DNA from: Lonsdalea britannica
Lineage (GTDB): Bacteria; Pseudomonadota; Gammaproteobacteria; Enterobacterales; Enterobacteriaceae
Assembly (NCBI RefSeq): GCF_002111595.1
Contig: NZ_LUTN01000015.1
Span: 35,563-99,562 of the forward strand
Direction of reading: 5' to 3'
DNA: 64,000 nucleotides
Shown here piece after piece: positions 33,653-45,300 of the stretch (the first letter of the stretch is position 1; each line of letters opens with the position of its first letter). Under the pieces are notes generated by a model. That model had not been told where the DNA came from. It saw only the letters and a list, made by a program, of their open reading frames with translations, and did no database searches. A program made the position numbers and the translations under genes.

Positions 33653-34255
33653 ATGGTTCTGGTCACTCGTCCCGCCCCCGATTTCACTGCCGCCGCCGTT
33701 TTAGGCAGCGGAGAGATCGTTGAAAATTTCAATCTGAAAGAGCACATCAACGGTAAACCGGCCGTCATCTTCTTCTGGCCGATGGATTTCACCTTCGTGT
33801 GCCCGTCAGAACTGATCGCCTTCGACCATCGTTACGAAGAGTTCCAGAAGCGCGGCGTTGAAGTCGTAGGCGTCTCCTTCGACTCCGAGTTCGTCCATAA
33901 CGCCTGGCGCAGCACCCCTATCGACAAAGGCGGCATCGGCGAAGTGAAATACGCGATGGTGGCAGACATCAAACGCGAAATTCAGAAAGCCTACGGCATC
34001 GAACACCCGGATGCGGGCGTCGCTCTGCGCGGTTCTTTCCTGATCGACCAAAACGGCATCGTGCGCCATCAGGTCGTTAACGATCTGCCGCTGGGTCGTA
34101 ACGTTGATGAAATGCTGCGTATGGTCGATGCCCTGCAGTTCCACGAAGAGCACGGCGAAGTGTGTCCGGCGCAGTGGGTGAAGGGTGAAGAAGGCATGGG
34201 CGCGTCTCCGGACGGCGTCGCCAAATACCTGTCTCAGAACGCGAGCAAGCTGTAA
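33653..34255 (+). CDS. 2-Cys peroxiredoxin (AhpC/TSA family)
   Basis: Thiol peroxidase of 200 residues that reduces peroxides. The peroxidatic cysteine is Cys50 in FTFVCPSE and the resolving cysteine is Cys171 in GEVCPAQW, giving a typical 2-Cys enzyme that is recycled by thioredoxin or AhpF. The start was set at 33653, preceded by ACGGGAG; an in-frame start at 33557 would add a 32-residue extension not seen in the family. The sequence is of the TsaA/AhpC-like clade found next to acpH/queA in several Enterobacterales. It stands alone with a strong terminator. Confidence 0.94.
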   Translation: MVLVTRPAPDFTAAAVLGSGEIVENFNLKEHINGKPAVIFFWPMDFTFVCPSELIAFDHRYEEFQKRGVEVVGVSFDSEFVHNAWRSTPIDKGGIGEVKYAMVADIKREIQKAYGIEHPDAGVALRGSFLIDQNGIVRHQVVNDLPLGRNVDEMLRMVDALQFHEEHGEVCPAQWVKGEEGMGASPDGVAKYLSQNASKL

Positions 34256-34274
34256 TTTAACAGCCTGTCACGTC

Positions 34275-34308
34275 AAAAAACCCCGCGGTGGTCGCCGCGG
34301 GGTTTTTT
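34275..34308. terminator. Bidirectional terminator between the peroxiredoxin gene and proY
   Basis: Inverted repeat AAAAAACCCCGCGG/CCGCGGGGTTTTTT with a six-base loop between convergent genes; T runs on both strands. Confidence 0.93.
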
Positions 34309-34366
34309 ATTGACCGCCATTCAAGCCGGATCGGACAATTCGGTCACACCGTCCGGCTTGCGGTCA

Positions 34367-35725
34367 TCAGGCGGCTTTGCGTCGCAGGAAGACGACGTAC
34401 CCAACCAGCAACAGAGCAATCCACAGACAGCCGGCGTACAGAGAGATACGCGTATCCGGGAAGTAGCCGATCAGGCCGATGATAAACGCCAGGAAAACAA
34501 TCCCCACCGCAGAAGTCACCGCCCCACCCGGCACCGGGAACGCCAGCGCTTTCGTCTGTTCACGGCTTAGCTTGCGGCGGAAAGCGATTTGGGAGCACAG
34601 GATCATAATCCATACCCATACCGTCGCGAAGGTCGCCAGCGAAGCGATAACCAGGAACACTTTTTCCGGCATGATGTAGTTCAGATAGACCGCCGCCAAC
34701 AGCGCCACCATCATCACCACCACCGTCACCCACGGAATGCCGCCACGGGACAGACGCATGAACACTTTGGGCGCATGGCCCTGTTCAGCCATACCGTGCA
34801 GCATCCGCCCTACCCCGAATACATCGCTGTTAATCGCCGACAACGACGCCGTGATCACCACGAAATTCAAAATACCGGCGGCGGCATTAATGCCCATGTG
34901 CTGGAAGGTCATCACGAACGGACTGCCGCTGGTGCCAACCTGATTCCACGGATAGATGGACATGATGACGAACAGCGTCCCGACGTAGAACACCAGAATA
35001 CGCCAGGGGACGGAGTTGATGGCTCGCGGGATGGATTTACGCGGATCTTGCGCTTCACCCGCGGTGATGCCGATGATTTCCACGCCGCCGTAGGCAAACA
35101 TCACCATTTGCAGCGACAATATCATCCCCATTATCCCGTTACTGAAGAAGCCTCCGTTGGTCCAGAGGTTGTGGATACCCGTCGGCTGGCCGCCGTTGCC
35201 TATCCCCCAGATAATGATGCCGATACCCGCCGCAATCATTAGAATGATGGTCGCGACTTTGAAGAAGGACAGCCAAAATTCCAGCTCGCCAAAAACCTTC
35301 ACGTTCATCAGGTTTATCGCCCCGATGATCAGCACGACGCTCAACACCCAGACCCAGTGCGGCACCGCAGGGAACCAGACGCCCATATAGATACCGAAGG
35401 CCGTGACATCGGCAATGGCAACGATCAGCATTTCAAAGCAGTAGGTCCATCCGGTGATGTAGCCGGCCATCGGACCGAGATAATCGCGCGCATAGCGGGA
35501 AAAGGAGCTGGCCTGGGGATCGTTGACCGACATCTCTCCCAGTGCGCGCATGATGATATAAGCCGCGACGCCGCCAATGAGATAAGCCAGCAGAACGCTG
35601 GGACCCGCCATCTGAATAGCGCTGGCGGAACCATAAAACAGACCGGTTCCTATCGCCGAACCTAAGGCGATAAAACGGATGTGCCGCGCACTTAAGCCAC
35701 GCTTGAGCTTGGACTCTTGTTCCAT
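34367..35725 (-). CDS. proY: Proline-specific permease ProY
   Basis: Amino-acid-polyamine-organocation (APC) transporter, 452 residues with twelve helices. It follows E. coli ProY closely: [20 protein letters not shown] at the N-terminus with the unwound-helix motif [29 protein letters not shown] in the central loop and [21 protein letters not shown]. ProY is a cryptic proline permease in Salmonella; here it could supply substrate to PutA, but that is inference. It is downstream of brnQ, separated by a terminator. Confidence 0.93.
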   Translation of the reverse strand: MEQESKLKRGLSARHIRFIALGSAIGTGLFYGSASAIQMAGPSVLLAYLIGGVAAYIIMRALGEMSVNDPQASSFSRYARDYLGPMAGYITGWTYCFEMLIVAIADVTAFGIYMGVWFPAVPHWVWVLSVVLIIGAINLMNVKVFGELEFWLSFFKVATIILMIAAGIGIIIWGIGNGGQPTGIHNLWTNGGFFSNGIMGMILSLQMVMFAYGGVEIIGITAGEAQDPRKSIPRAINSVPWRILVFYVGTLFVIMSIYPWNQVGTSGSPFVMTFQHMGINAAAGILNFVVITASLSAINSDVFGVGRMLHGMAEQGHAPKVFMRLSRGGIPWVTVVVMMVALLAAVYLNYIMPEKVFLVIASLATFATVWVWIMILCSQIAFRRKLSREQTKALAFPVPGGAVTSAVGIVFLAFIIGLIGYFPDTRISLYAGCLWIALLLVGYVVFLRRKAA

Positions 35726-35752
35726 ATTTAAAGCAACCCTGTTTTACAAACG

Positions 35753-35779
35753 AAAAAACCACAGGCCGAAGCCTGTGGT
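35753..35779 (-). terminator. Rho-independent terminator between brnQ and proY
   Basis: Nine-bp perfect stem ACCACAGGC/GCCTGTGGT with a tetraloop, followed on the minus strand by six T residues. It should end or attenuate brnQ transcription before proY. Confidence 0.85.
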
Positions 35780-35798
35780 GCAAATCCCTCTTGCCGTA

Positions 35799-37118
35799 CT
35801 AAGTCCGCGTTGTCGCCGTCTGACGAGCGATAAGCAAATCGTAGGCGGCAGCCACCAGCAACACGGCCAGCGACGGCAACAGCCAGGCCAGCCCTTGTTG
35901 ACCCAGCGGCAGGTAGTTCGCCCACTCAGGCAACCAGGAAGCAAAGGCCGACGATTTTACGCCATCAATCACGCCGAAGACCAGACTGATCAGCATCGTG
36001 GGAGCAACAATGTAGCTGCTGTTATTCCACCAACGCAGGGTAAAGCTCAGCAACACCAGCACGATACACGGCGGGTAAATGGCGGTCAGGATCGGAATAG
36101 ACAGCTGGATCAGATGGCTCAGTCCCAGGTTGGACACCACCATGGAAAACAGCCCCAGCACAAAGACCAGCGTGCGATATGAAAGCGGCAGATATTCGGC
36201 GAAGAACTCCGCGCAGGCACAGGTCAGCCCGACCGCCGTCACCAGACAGGCCACAAAAATCAGTATCGCCAGGAACGCGCTGCCCATGTTGCCGAACGTA
36301 TATTGTACGTACGCGTGCAGAATCTCAGCGCCGTTCTGAGCGCCTGGGATCAGTTGACCGCTGTTGGCGCCGAGGTGGAACAGGCTCAGATAGACCAGGG
36401 CAAGGCCAAGCCCGGCAATCAAACCGGCCATCACGGTATAACGCGTCAGCAGCTTGGCGTCGCTGACGCCGCGCGAACGGGCCGCGTTCACGATCACGAT
36501 ACCGAACACCATCGCGCCCAACGTATCCATCGTGATATAGCCATTCAGGAATCCGCTCGAGAACGGCATCGTTTGATACGCTGGCGCTGGCGGAATAGAC
36601 GAACCGGCAGGCCACAGCAGCGCGGCAATCCCGAGGATGCCTAACGCGACGATTTTTACCGGGGCCAGAATATGTCCGACGGTATCCAGCAGGCGGCCGG
36701 GATAGAGGGAAATACCGATAACGATGGCGAAGTAGACGAGGCTATAAACCAGCAGCGGCATGCCGCCGGAGCCGACCAGCGGCGCAATACCGGCTTCAAA
36801 GGAGACGGTCGCGGTGCGCGGCGTGGCGAACAGCGGTCCCACGGCGAGGTAACAGACCGTCGCCAACACAATACCGGCTTTTCGACCAATCGGCGTGCTC
36901 AGGGCGTCGATACCACCGCCCACACGCGCCAGCGCGACGACGGTGATGACAGGCAGCCCCACGGCAGTAATCAGGAAGCCTAGTGCCGCGATCCATACGT
37001 GAGGACCCGCTTCCAGTCCGACGATAGGCGGGAAAATAATATTACCCGCGCCAACAAACAAGGCAAAGGTCATAAAACCTAATGCCACGATATCTCTGGT
37101 TTTTAAACGATAATTCAT
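35799..37118 (-). CDS. brnQ: Branched-chain amino acid transport system II carrier protein
   Basis: Sodium-coupled importer of leucine, isoleucine and valine (LIVCS family), twelve helices, 439 residues, the same length as E. coli. The start was set at 37118 ([15 protein letters not shown]); an in-frame extension of 56 residues upstream is rich in basic and polar residues and has no family counterpart. [18 protein letters not shown] and [20 protein letters not shown] are hallmarks. It is the neighbour of proY and phoR as in E. coli, with a metE-like gene inserted before phoR. Confidence 0.96.
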   Translation of the reverse strand: MNYRLKTRDIVALGFMTFALFVGAGNIIFPPIVGLEAGPHVWIAALGFLITAVGLPVITVVALARVGGGIDALSTPIGRKAGIVLATVCYLAVGPLFATPRTATVSFEAGIAPLVGSGGMPLLVYSLVYFAIVIGISLYPGRLLDTVGHILAPVKIVALGILGIAALLWPAGSSIPPAPAYQTMPFSSGFLNGYITMDTLGAMVFGIVIVNAARSRGVSDAKLLTRYTVMAGLIAGLGLALVYLSLFHLGANSGQLIPGAQNGAEILHAYVQYTFGNMGSAFLAILIFVACLVTAVGLTCACAEFFAEYLPLSYRTLVFVLGLFSMVVSNLGLSHLIQLSIPILTAIYPPCIVLVLLSFTLRWWNNSSYIVAPTMLISLVFGVIDGVKSSAFASWLPEWANYLPLGQQGLAWLLPSLAVLLVAAAYDLLIARQTATTRT

Positions 37119-37463
37119 AACGTATGTCGTGTTGCCTGTAAAACGTACTGAAAAGAGACCGGAACGGGGTCGTCGCCGGTATGAATCCGCTCTTGATTTC
37201 GGATGGTGCGCAGAAGTATAGGAATGGTTATTTTCCACACAGCGTTTGTGGTGGCTAAGTAAACCGTTTATAGCGAAAAAATACAAGGCGAGAATATAAA
37301 AGCAGAATATCGAACTGAATTATTTGTAATATCCAGTGAATGTGATTAGTTTTTCTTTATAGGCTAACACATGATTTGTGCATTCTATCCCCTTCCAGAG
37401 CAATAATATGGCACTTTCATGCCGCCCTGCGCGAAACATAGTCATAATCAAAACTTATTGATA
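37119..37463. other. Intergenic region upstream of brnQ
   Basis: AT-rich, with no gene I can support. It should hold the brnQ promoter; a Lrp-type or other operator could not be assigned by eye. Confidence 0.4.
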
Positions 37464-37493
37464 TAAAAAACGCCGATATCCAATATCGGCGTT
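37464..37493 (-). terminator. Terminator of the first metE-like gene
   Basis: Perfect 11-bp stem AACGCCGATAT/ATATCGGCGTT with a three-base loop, 24 bases after the stop codon. The minus-strand 3' side runs into TTTT. Confidence 0.85.
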
Positions 37494-37516
37494 ATAAAAG
37501 CAGAGGGTATAGGACG

Positions 37517-38623
37517 TCACCACACTCGTTTCGCAATCTCCACGACGCGTTTCAGCTTATCCCACTGCTCGTCTTCAGACAGGGTATTCCCCTCTTCGGT
37601 AGAAGCAAAACCGCACTGCGGGCTCAGGCATAGCTGATCCAACGCAACGTACTGCGCCGCTTCAGCAATCCGATGCTCCACGTCAGCCACCGTCTCCAGC
37701 TCGCCGGTTTTAGTGGTGATCAATCCCAGCACCACCTGCTGATGACCCGGACGAATAAAGCGCAGCGGTTCAAAGCCGCCAGCCCGCTCCGTGTCGTATT
37801 CCAGAAAAAATTCATCCACATTCACTTCACCAAACAGAATACTGGCGACAGGTTCATAGCCGCCTTCTGCAATCCAGGTGGAACGGAAATTGCCCCGACA
37901 CACGTGCAGACCAATCACCAAATCGGCCGGTTTGTTGGCCAGCGCCTGATTCAGCACGCGCGCATAGGTGCTGGCGAGAACGTCAGGATCTTCCCCGCGT
38001 TCGCGGATCTGGCGCTTCTGGTCTTCGGAACAGAGATACGACCATACGGTGTCATCCAGCTGCAGATAGCGGCATCCCGCCTTGTAAAATGCCTGGATAG
38101 CGTCGTGCCAGGTCTGAGCCAGGTCGTCAAAATAGGCGTCTAACGTCGGATAAACAGTGCTGTCGATCGCGTCGCGGCCGCCCCGGAAGTGCAATACGCT
38201 GGGGCTTGGGATCGTCATTTTGGCTGAGACGTCTCCCGCAATGCTGTTCAGATAGCGAAAATCGTCCAGCATCGGGTGGCGCGGGTTGAATCTGACCTTT
38301 CCGGTGACTTTGATGCTACGGGATTTGGTCTGAATACCATTGAACTGGATACCGTGATCGGCTTCATAGCCCTCAACCCCTTCCAGCCCTTCGAAAAAGT
38401 CGAAGTGCCACCACGACCGGCGGAATTCTCCGTCGGTAACGACCTGTAATCCCACGGCTTTCTGACGCTCAACGGCATGCAGAATTTCGCGATCTTCCAC
38501 TTCGCGTAGCTGCGTCGCCTCGATCTCACCTGCCTGCCATTGCTGGCGCGCCTGCTTGATCGCTGCCGGGCGCAGCAGGCTGCCTACGACATCTGCACGG
38601 AACGGAGGTTTAGGTTGTGTCAT
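37517..38623 (-). CDS. Short MetE-like cobalamin-independent methionine synthase
   Basis: 368-residue protein equivalent to the C-terminal catalytic half of MetE (YxjG/YxjH or core-MetE type). It should transfer a methyl group to homocysteine through zinc. The zinc ligands are visible: His and Cys in GLHVCRGNF and Cys in LSPQCGFAST. ADVVGSLLRP at the N-terminus, GEFRRSWWHFDFFEGLEGVE and YLQLDDTVWSYL are typical. It lacks the N-terminal folate-binding half of full MetE, so the methyl donor is uncertain (core-MetE enzymes of archaea use methylcobamide). A MetJ-type operator lies upstream. A paralogue is at 52530-53638. Confidence 0.88.
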   Translation of the reverse strand: MTQPKPPFRADVVGSLLRPAAIKQARQQWQAGEIEATQLREVEDREILHAVERQKAVGLQVVTDGEFRRSWWHFDFFEGLEGVEGYEADHGIQFNGIQTKSRSIKVTGKVRFNPRHPMLDDFRYLNSIAGDVSAKMTIPSPSVLHFRGGRDAIDSTVYPTLDAYFDDLAQTWHDAIQAFYKAGCRYLQLDDTVWSYLCSEDQKRQIRERGEDPDVLASTYARVLNQALANKPADLVIGLHVCRGNFRSTWIAEGGYEPVASILFGEVNVDEFFLEYDTERAGGFEPLRFIRPGHQQVVLGLITTKTGELETVADVEHRIAEAAQYVALDQLCLSPQCGFASTEEGNTLSEDEQWDKLKRVVEIAKRVW

Positions 38624-38706
38624 GTTTGACTCCTGAGTCGCTGCTGGCGGCGGCTGACCGCAGCAGACAGGGTTAATGAGAGAGCGTGGAATATCACGAT
38701 TAAAAT

Positions 38707-38722
38707 AGACATCCAGACGGCT
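38707..38722 (-). promoter_or_regulatory. Putative MetJ operator (two tandem met boxes)
   Basis: AGACATCC-AGACGGCT, two adjacent eight-base units matching AGACGTCT at six and seven positions. It is 84 bases before the metE-like start. MetJ binds two or more tandem boxes, so this fits methionine repression of that gene. Confidence 0.5.
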
Positions 38723-38858
38723 ATAATGACCTCATCCTGACATGAATCGCGTCATTCGACAATAGAATAGTTTTCATTCCGCGTAACAGCGTTGCATGGA
38801 GTAAAAGGAGCAAGGAAGCGCTTTTTGCAAGTCATCGCTTTACCGACGACCCGCAGAG

Positions 38859-40184
38859 TTACAACGGAGAGGGCGCCGAGTGGGGCTGAGAAGAAGGCGA
38901 TGTCACAATCAGGCGGTTGGGCAGCGTAAACAAAAACCGGGAACCAGCCCCCAGATCGCTGAGGATTTCCAGTCGGGTATCGTGATGGCTAAGCGCGTGT
39001 TTGACAATAGCCAACCCCAGACCGCTACCGCCCGTCTGGCGCGAACGCGCCTTGTCAACGCGGTAAAAACGTTCCGTCAGCCGGGGCAAATGCTCCGGCG
39101 CGATTCCCGGACCATTATCGCTGACCTGGAACTGCGCGCCCTGCGACGTCTGTTGCCAGGTGACCTCAATGCGAGTCCCTTCCGGCGTATGGTTGATGGC
39201 GTTATAGACCAGATTGGAGACGGCGCTGCGCAACTGTTCTTCATTCCCAAACACTATCAGCTGTTCGTTAACGCGAAAAACAATCTCGTGCCTCCCCTGA
39301 CTCAGGGTCTGTGCCTCGCGCTGCAACACCCGCAACATCAGCGGAATGTCGACCTTTTCATTGAGGTTGATGGCCGCCGCCGCTTCAATTCGGGAGAGCG
39401 TTAGCAGCTGTTTCACCAGACCATCCATGCGCCGCGTCTGCTCTTGCATGGTATTGAGCGCCTTCGCCTGCGGCGGTCCGTCCATCGGCCCGTCATGCAT
39501 CATCTCAAGATACCCTTGCAGCACGGTCAGCGGCGTACGCAGCTCGTGGCTCACATTGGCGAAGAAGTTACGGCGAGCGCCTTCCAACTGATGCATCAGC
39601 GTGACGTCGCGCACCACCATCATCGTTTGGCCTTCGGAATAAGGCATTAATCGAAACTCGACGTGGTGGCCGTTATTAAGCTGAAGCGTGAGCGGGCGAT
39701 CAAACACCTGAGACTGCATATAGCGGGAAAATTCAGGGTAACGCAGGAGGTTAAGCACATTCTGTCCGCTGTCGTCGGGCCAGCGCAGCCCCAGCAGATG
39801 TTGAGCCAGTCGGTTGCACCAGATGATCCCGCCCTCTTCCGTCGTGATGACGATAGCGTCAGGGAGCGACTCCGCTCCGCTGCGAAAGCGTTTGATCAGC
39901 ACCGCCAGCTCGCGTCGACGACGGCGGCTGCGCAGCTGCATTTGATACAGACCGTAAAGCAGCGGCTCCCAACTGCCGCGGCCGGGAGGCGGCGTCATGC
40001 TGCGGTCGATCCAAAGCCAGTGAGAAAGGCGCAGCTGGTTATAGTAGTTCCAGCACAGCGCGGACAGCACCGCCACCAGCAAGAACCACGACAGGTAACC
40101 GTAGATCAGTCCCAGCAGCAGCGCAGGTAGGCAGAAAATCGCCAACTCCGCCGCCAGCCTTTTCCAGGATAAGCGTTCTAACAC
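38859..40184 (-). CDS. phoR: Phosphate regulon sensor histidine kinase PhoR
   Basis: Membrane-bound sensor kinase that phosphorylates PhoB under phosphate limitation and dephosphorylates it in excess. Order: two N-terminal helices (about 10-55), PAS domain (about 95-190), dimerisation domain with the phospho-acceptor His in [13 protein letters not shown], and ATPase domain with N box, [13 protein letters not shown] and [16 protein letters not shown] start at 40184 ([10 protein letters not shown]) was preferred because E. coli phoR starts there too; a TTG six codons earlier is possible. The C-terminus carries about ten extra residues. It follows phoB by 27 bases. Confidence 0.97.
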   Translation of the reverse strand: MLERLSWKRLAAELAIFCLPALLLGLIYGYLSWFLLVAVLSALCWNYYNQLRLSHWLWIDRSMTPPPGRGSWEPLLYGLYQMQLRSRRRRRELAVLIKRFRSGAESLPDAIVITTEEGGIIWCNRLAQHLLGLRWPDDSGQNVLNLLRYPEFSRYMQSQVFDRPLTLQLNNGHHVEFRLMPYSEGQTMMVVRDVTLMHQLEGARRNFFANVSHELRTPLTVLQGYLEMMHDGPMDGPPQAKALNTMQEQTRRMDGLVKQLLTLSRIEAAAAINLNEKVDIPLMLRVLQREAQTLSQGRHEIVFRVNEQLIVFGNEEQLRSAVSNLVYNAINHTPEGTRIEVTWQQTSQGAQFQVSDNGPGIAPEHLPRLTERFYRVDKARSRQTGGSGLGLAIVKHALSHHDTRLEILSDLGAGSRFLFTLPNRLIVTSPSSQPHSAPSPL

Positions 40185-40211
40185 GTGAGGTTGTCTCCAC
40201 AACGACCGGGA

Positions 40212-40901
40212 TCAGTAGCGCGTCGAGAATCGGTAACCGGTTCCCCGTACTGTCTGCACCATTTTGTCGTGCCCGCTGGTTTCCAGCGCTTTACGCAGGC
40301 GGCGAATATGAACATCGACAGTGCGATCTTCAACATAGACATTAGTGCCCCAGACATGGTTCAGCAATTGTTCCCGACTATATACCCGTTCCGGGTGGGT
40401 CATAAAGAAATGCAACAGCTTGAATTCGGTGGGCCCCATATCCAGCGCCCGATCTTCGGTGGTAACGCGATGGGACGAAGGATCCAGACTGAGGCCGCGC
40501 ATTTCGATCACTTCTTCGACGGCCATCGGGGAGATTCGGCGCATGACCGCCTTGATACGAGCCACCAGCTCTTTGGGGGAGAAGGGTTTGGTGATGTAGT
40601 CGTCCGCGCCGACTTCCAGACCTTTGACCCGGTCTTCCTCTTCACCGCGCGCGGTCAGCATCATGACGGGAATATCGCGGGTCAGCGTTTCACGCTTCAT
40701 GTGTTTGATGAACTGCAAACCGGAACCGCCGGGAAGCATCCAATCCAACAATACTAATTCGGGATAAGGTTCCGACAGTCGATTGACCGCGCTATCGTAA
40801 TCTTCGGCTTCTACGGGCTGATAACCGTTCTGTTCCAGAACGAAACACACCATCTCACGGATAGGCGCTTCATCTTCTACTACCAAAATGCGTCTTGCCA
40901 T
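40212..40901 (-). CDS. phoB: Phosphate regulon response regulator PhoB
   Basis: OmpR/PhoB-type regulator, 229 residues. The receiver domain has the phosphorylated Asp in [13 protein letters not shown] and the conserved Lys in TKPFSPKEL. The winged-helix DNA-binding domain ends [19 protein letters not shown] and GTGYRFS. It activates phosphate-starvation genes, including its own promoter, where a Pho box is visible. It is the first gene of phoBR. Confidence 0.98.
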   Translation of the reverse strand: MARRILVVEDEAPIREMVCFVLEQNGYQPVEAEDYDSAVNRLSEPYPELVLLDWMLPGGSGLQFIKHMKRETLTRDIPVMMLTARGEEEDRVKGLEVGADDYITKPFSPKELVARIKAVMRRISPMAVEEVIEMRGLSLDPSSHRVTTEDRALDMGPTEFKLLHFFMTHPERVYSREQLLNHVWGTNVYVEDRTVDVHIRRLRKALETSGHDKMVQTVRGTGYRFSTRY

Positions 40902-40960
40902 CGTTAATCCTGCCGTTAATCGTCGCTATTGGCGTGCGGTGGGGATTATGCGTCAGTTTT

Positions 40961-40978
40961 ATGACAGATTTATGATAA
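40961..40978 (-). promoter_or_regulatory. Pho box upstream of phoB
   Basis: On the minus strand TTATCATAAATCTGTCAT matches the Pho box CTGTCAT-A(A/T)A(A/T)-CTGTCAT at nearly all positions. A third partial unit CTGACGC follows after four bases, with a -10-like CATAAT beyond. It is 60 bases from the phoB start and gives autoregulation by phosphorylated PhoB. Confidence 0.85.
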
Positions 40979-41111
40979 CGCGCTTCCCCTGACATCCCCG
41001 ATTAACTGACCGCATCGGGGCGGATATTCCCTGAGACAGCCTAAACTGTCTGTCTATAATCGCCGATAATCGTAACACTCAGCCAACCCCGACGCCTCAA
41101 CAGGACGCCCC

Positions 41112-42344
41112 ATGCAAATTATCCATACCTCCGACTGGCATCTTGGACAGTACTTCTACACCAAGAGCCGGGCCGCGGAACATCAGGCGTTTCTGCGCTG
41201 GCTGATTGAGCAGGTGGAGCAGCATCACGTCGATGCCGTCGTCGTGGCCGGCGACATTTTCGATAACGGCACGCCACCGAGCTACGCCCGGGAAATGTAT
41301 AACCGCTTCGTCGTCGAGCTGCATGAGACCGGCTGTCAGCTGGTTATTCTGGGCGGCAATCATGATTCCGTCGCTACGCTTAACGAGTCGCGACTGCTGC
41401 TCTCTTGCCTGAACACCCAAGTCATCGCGAGCTGCGAAGGCGATATTGAAGAGCAGGTCATCGTCCTGAATACCCGCGAGGGCGAGCCCGGCGCTCTGCT
41501 GTGCGCGATCCCGTTCCTGCGGCCGCGCGACGTGCTTACCAGCCAGGCCGGGCAGTCGGGCGCAGACAAACAGCTGGCGTTGCAGGAAGCGATTGCCGAC
41601 CACTATCAGCGCAGCTATCAACTTGCCGTGCGCCGCCGCGAAGCAATGGGCCTTACGCTGCCGATTATCGCCACCGGACACTTAACCACCGTGGGCGTTA
41701 CCACCACCGATTCCGTGCGGGATATCTATATTGGGACGTTAGATGCCTTTCCCGCTCAGTCGTTTCCGCCGGCGGACTACATTGCACTCGGCCACATCCA
41801 CCGCCCTCAGCGCATCGCTCAGACGGAACATATTCGCTACAGCGGTTCGCCCATCCCGCTGAGCTTTGACGAGCTGAATCACGAAAAATCGGTGTATCTG
41901 GTACATTTCGAACAGGACAAACTGGAAGATGTCACTCCCCTGACGATCCCCACGACTCAGCCAATGCAGTTGGTCAAAGGCAGTCTGCCCGAGATCGAGC
42001 GCCGGCTGGCCGGTTTTCGTGAATACGACGGTGAGAAACCGGTTTGGCTGGATATTGAAATCGCCACGCAGGACTACCTGAGCGATATCCAGCAGCATAT
42101 TCAAAATCTGACGGACGACTTGAATGTAGAAGTGGTACTGTTACGCCGCGCGCGCGAACAACATCTGCAAATGCTGGTCCAGCAAGAGAAAGAGACGCTG
42201 GACGAGCTGCTGCCCGGCGAAGTTTTCGAGAGGCGGTTGGCGCTGGAACCGGATTTGGAGGAGCCTCAGCAGCAGCGTTTGCGTACGCTGTTCACTCAGG
42301 TGCTGCAAGAAGTGGAAGACGATAGCCAGGAGGCAAAAGCATGA
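41112..42344 (+). CDS. sbcD: Exonuclease subunit SbcD (Mre11 type)
   Basis: Nuclease subunit of SbcCD, which cleaves DNA hairpins and processes double-strand ends. 410 residues, calcineurin-like phosphodiesterase. Metal-ligand motifs appear in order: [33 protein letters not shown] and ALGHIHRPQ. It diverges from phoB and overlaps sbcC by four bases (ATGA), so the two are translationally coupled. Confidence 0.97.
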   Translation: MQIIHTSDWHLGQYFYTKSRAAEHQAFLRWLIEQVEQHHVDAVVVAGDIFDNGTPPSYAREMYNRFVVELHETGCQLVILGGNHDSVATLNESRLLLSCLNTQVIASCEGDIEEQVIVLNTREGEPGALLCAIPFLRPRDVLTSQAGQSGADKQLALQEAIADHYQRSYQLAVRRREAMGLTLPIIATGHLTTVGVTTTDSVRDIYIGTLDAFPAQSFPPADYIALGHIHRPQRIAQTEHIRYSGSPIPLSFDELNHEKSVYLVHFEQDKLEDVTPLTIPTTQPMQLVKGSLPEIERRLAGFREYDGEKPVWLDIEIATQDYLSDIQQHIQNLTDDLNVEVVLLRRAREQHLQMLVQQEKETLDELLPGEVFERRLALEPDLEEPQQQRLRTLFTQVLQEVEDDSQEAKA

Positions 42345-45300
42345 AGATTTTGAGTCTACGGCTGAAAAACCTCAACTCGTTGCAGGGCGAATGGAAAATC
42401 GATTTCACCCGCGAGCCATTTATCAGCAATGGTCTGTTCGCCATTACCGGTCCCACCGGCGCGGGCAAGACCACGCTGCTGGACGCCATTTGCCTGGCGC
42501 TCTACCACCAGACCCCGCGCCTGAAAGTCACCCCCAGCAACAACGAACTGATGACTCGCCACACCGCGGAATGCCTTGCCGAAGTCGAGTTTGAGGTGAA
42601 AGGCACCGCCTATCGCGCATTCTGGAGCCAGCGCCGCGCGCGCAATGCGCCGGACGGCAATCTACAGGCGCCAAAAGTCGAGCTGGCGTACTGCGCGGAC
42701 GGCAAAATCATCACCGACAAAGTCAACGACAAGCTGTCGACCATCGCGCAGATTACCGGTCTGGATTTTGACCGTTTCACCAAGTCCATGATGCTGTCTC
42801 AGGGACAGTTCGCCGCCTTCCTCAATGCCGACGCCAATGCGCGCGCCGAATTGCTGGAAGAGTTGACCGGAACGGACATCTACGGGCGGATCTCAGAGCG
42901 CGTTTTCGAGCAGCATAAAGCGGCGCAAAGCGCGCTCGAACAGCTACAGGCGCAGGCTGGCGGCATTGAATGCCTGAGCAGCGAACGGCGTGCGGAACTT
43001 GAACAGCAGCTCAGCGAGCTACAGCAGCAGGAGCGGGACAACGCACGTCATCGCGATGACATCACCGCCCATCAGCGCTGGTTTGAAACGCTGCAAGAAC
43101 ATCAGCGGGCGCTCGCATCAAGCCAGGAGAAACAACGATCGCTGCAATTAGACAGAGTCCAGGCAAAGCCCCAACTGGAGCGTCTGGACGCTAGCATTCC
43201 TGCAGAAAAGCTGCGCCCGATCTACAGCGAACGCCAACGTTATGTGCAGGAAAAGACGCATCTGGCGAATCTTCTCGCCAAACTCGATCTGCAAATGACG
43301 CAACAGCAGAGCACGCTGGCGCAACTGCAAACGCAGAAAGAAAACGCCGCTACGCGTCAGCAACAGCACGTCGAAGAACGCCAGCGTCAAGAAACGCTGA
43401 TCGGCGAGCAGGTCCTGCCGCTGGACCAGCGTATCGCCACGCTGCGGGAACAACGCGACCAGCAGCAGAAGTCTCAGGACCAGCAGAAGCAGCTGCAAAA
43501 AGATCTGATCGAAAACCAGTCCAAACTGCGTCAGGAGCGCGAGCACGTTCAGACGCGGCTGGCCCAGATCGCCGAATTCAGACAGCAATACAGCGTTTAT
43601 CAGTATTGGGGCAGCCACATTCCGTTATGGGAAGCTCAGTTTCCCCAGTTGCAAGCGCTGCGACAGGAGCTGAAATCCCAGCACACCAAGACCGCCGAGC
43701 AGCAGGTCCGCGCCGATTATTTCCAGCAGCAGCGCGCGACGCTGACAGAAAAAGAACAGGCGCAGCGGACGACGACGGAAGGCGCCCGGCAAAATTACGA
43801 ACAGCTGCAACAACGTATTCAGGAGCGTGAAGCCTCTCTGTCGACGGACGCCCTGCGTCAGCAGTTAAGCGATCTGGCGGCTCAACGTCAGGACCGTCAG
43901 CAGTTCGCCACCCGTGCGACCGTCCTGCAACGTCTGCTGAGCCAGCATACGCTTCTGGAGTCACAGCTTCTGGACGATCACCACCGCATCCAGCAGTTGG
44001 AGCGGGAACAGGAGCAGCAGCGTCGTGAGCATCAACAACGCGTCGGCCACCTCGACGATCTCGATAAACGGCACGAACTGGAGCAGCGCATCGCCAATCT
44101 GGAAAGCGAGCGTAAACAGCTGCAGCCCGGCAAAGAGTGCCCTCTCTGCGGCTCCACGCACCACCCGGCCATCGAGCGCTACCAATCGCTGCGTCCGTCC
44201 GAAACCCAATTGCGGCTGCATACGCTGCGTCAGGAGGTCGACGCGCTGCAGGCGAAGGTGGTGCAGACCACCACCCAGTTGCACCTGTTACAGCAGCAAC
44301 GACAGCAGCAGCATCTGCGGCTGAATCAGGTGAACGATGAAATCGCCGTCCTGCGTCGGGAGTGCCAAAATGTCAGTGAGCGCTTGCATATCGATTTTGA
44401 CCTGAATCAGCCGGAAGCGCTGACTCGCTGGCAGGAACAGTGCGACGAGCAGGAGAAAGCGTTGCAGTCTCAGCTTGCCGAGCGCGAACACATTCGACGA
44501 CAGATTCAGGATAGTAAGGATTTACTGACCTCCGCGCAGCAGTCGCTGCAGCAAACTGAACAGCAGCTGGCGCTGAATGCGCAGCAGCAAGAAACGTTGA
44601 CCCAGTCCCGTGAGGAATTACAGCAGGCACAGGAAAAAACCGAGAAAGAGCGGGTGCGTCTGCACGACGCGCTGAGCCATAAACTGGCCGAGTTCCATCT
44701 CGTCGCGCCCGCCGATGCCCAGCAAGAAGAGTGGCTGAACCTCCGTCGGCGCGAATGGCAGCGCTGGCAGGAGAACGAACACGAACAGCACGTCTGTGAA
44801 CCCAAGCTCTCTGCGCTGAGCGCCGACACCGAACATACGCAGCAGCGTCTGAAAGAAACGGAGGCATCACTCGCTGCCTTGCAGCAGCAACTGAAAGCGA
44901 CGCTGCAATCGCTGGAAACGGCGCAGCAGACGCGCTGGAATCTATTGGGCAATCAGAGCGTCAAAGATGTTCAGGCGCAACTGCGTCAACAGGCGCAGGA
45001 TGACGAACGCGACCTCCGACTGGCGCAAGAGAAATGGCAGTCGGCTCAGTCGCAGCTCAGTCGGATGTCCGGCGAGAAACAGTCGCTGGAACAGCAGTTG
45101 CAGCGCACCGAAAATACGCTGACGGAAGCGGCCAGCCGCTTTACCGACGCGTTGCAGGCCAGCCCGTTCAATGATGAAAACGACTTCGTGCGCGCGCTGT
45201 TGAGCGAGGAGGCGCGCGAGCAGCTCACGGCGCTGAAAGAACGATTCAATCAACGTCAGCAGCAGGCCGATGCGCTCCACGCGCAGGCGGAAGAAAAACT

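Noticed and set aside
41097..41681. Minus-strand frame opposite sbcD
   Set aside because: Antisense to conserved sbcD motifs; no ribosome site or family.
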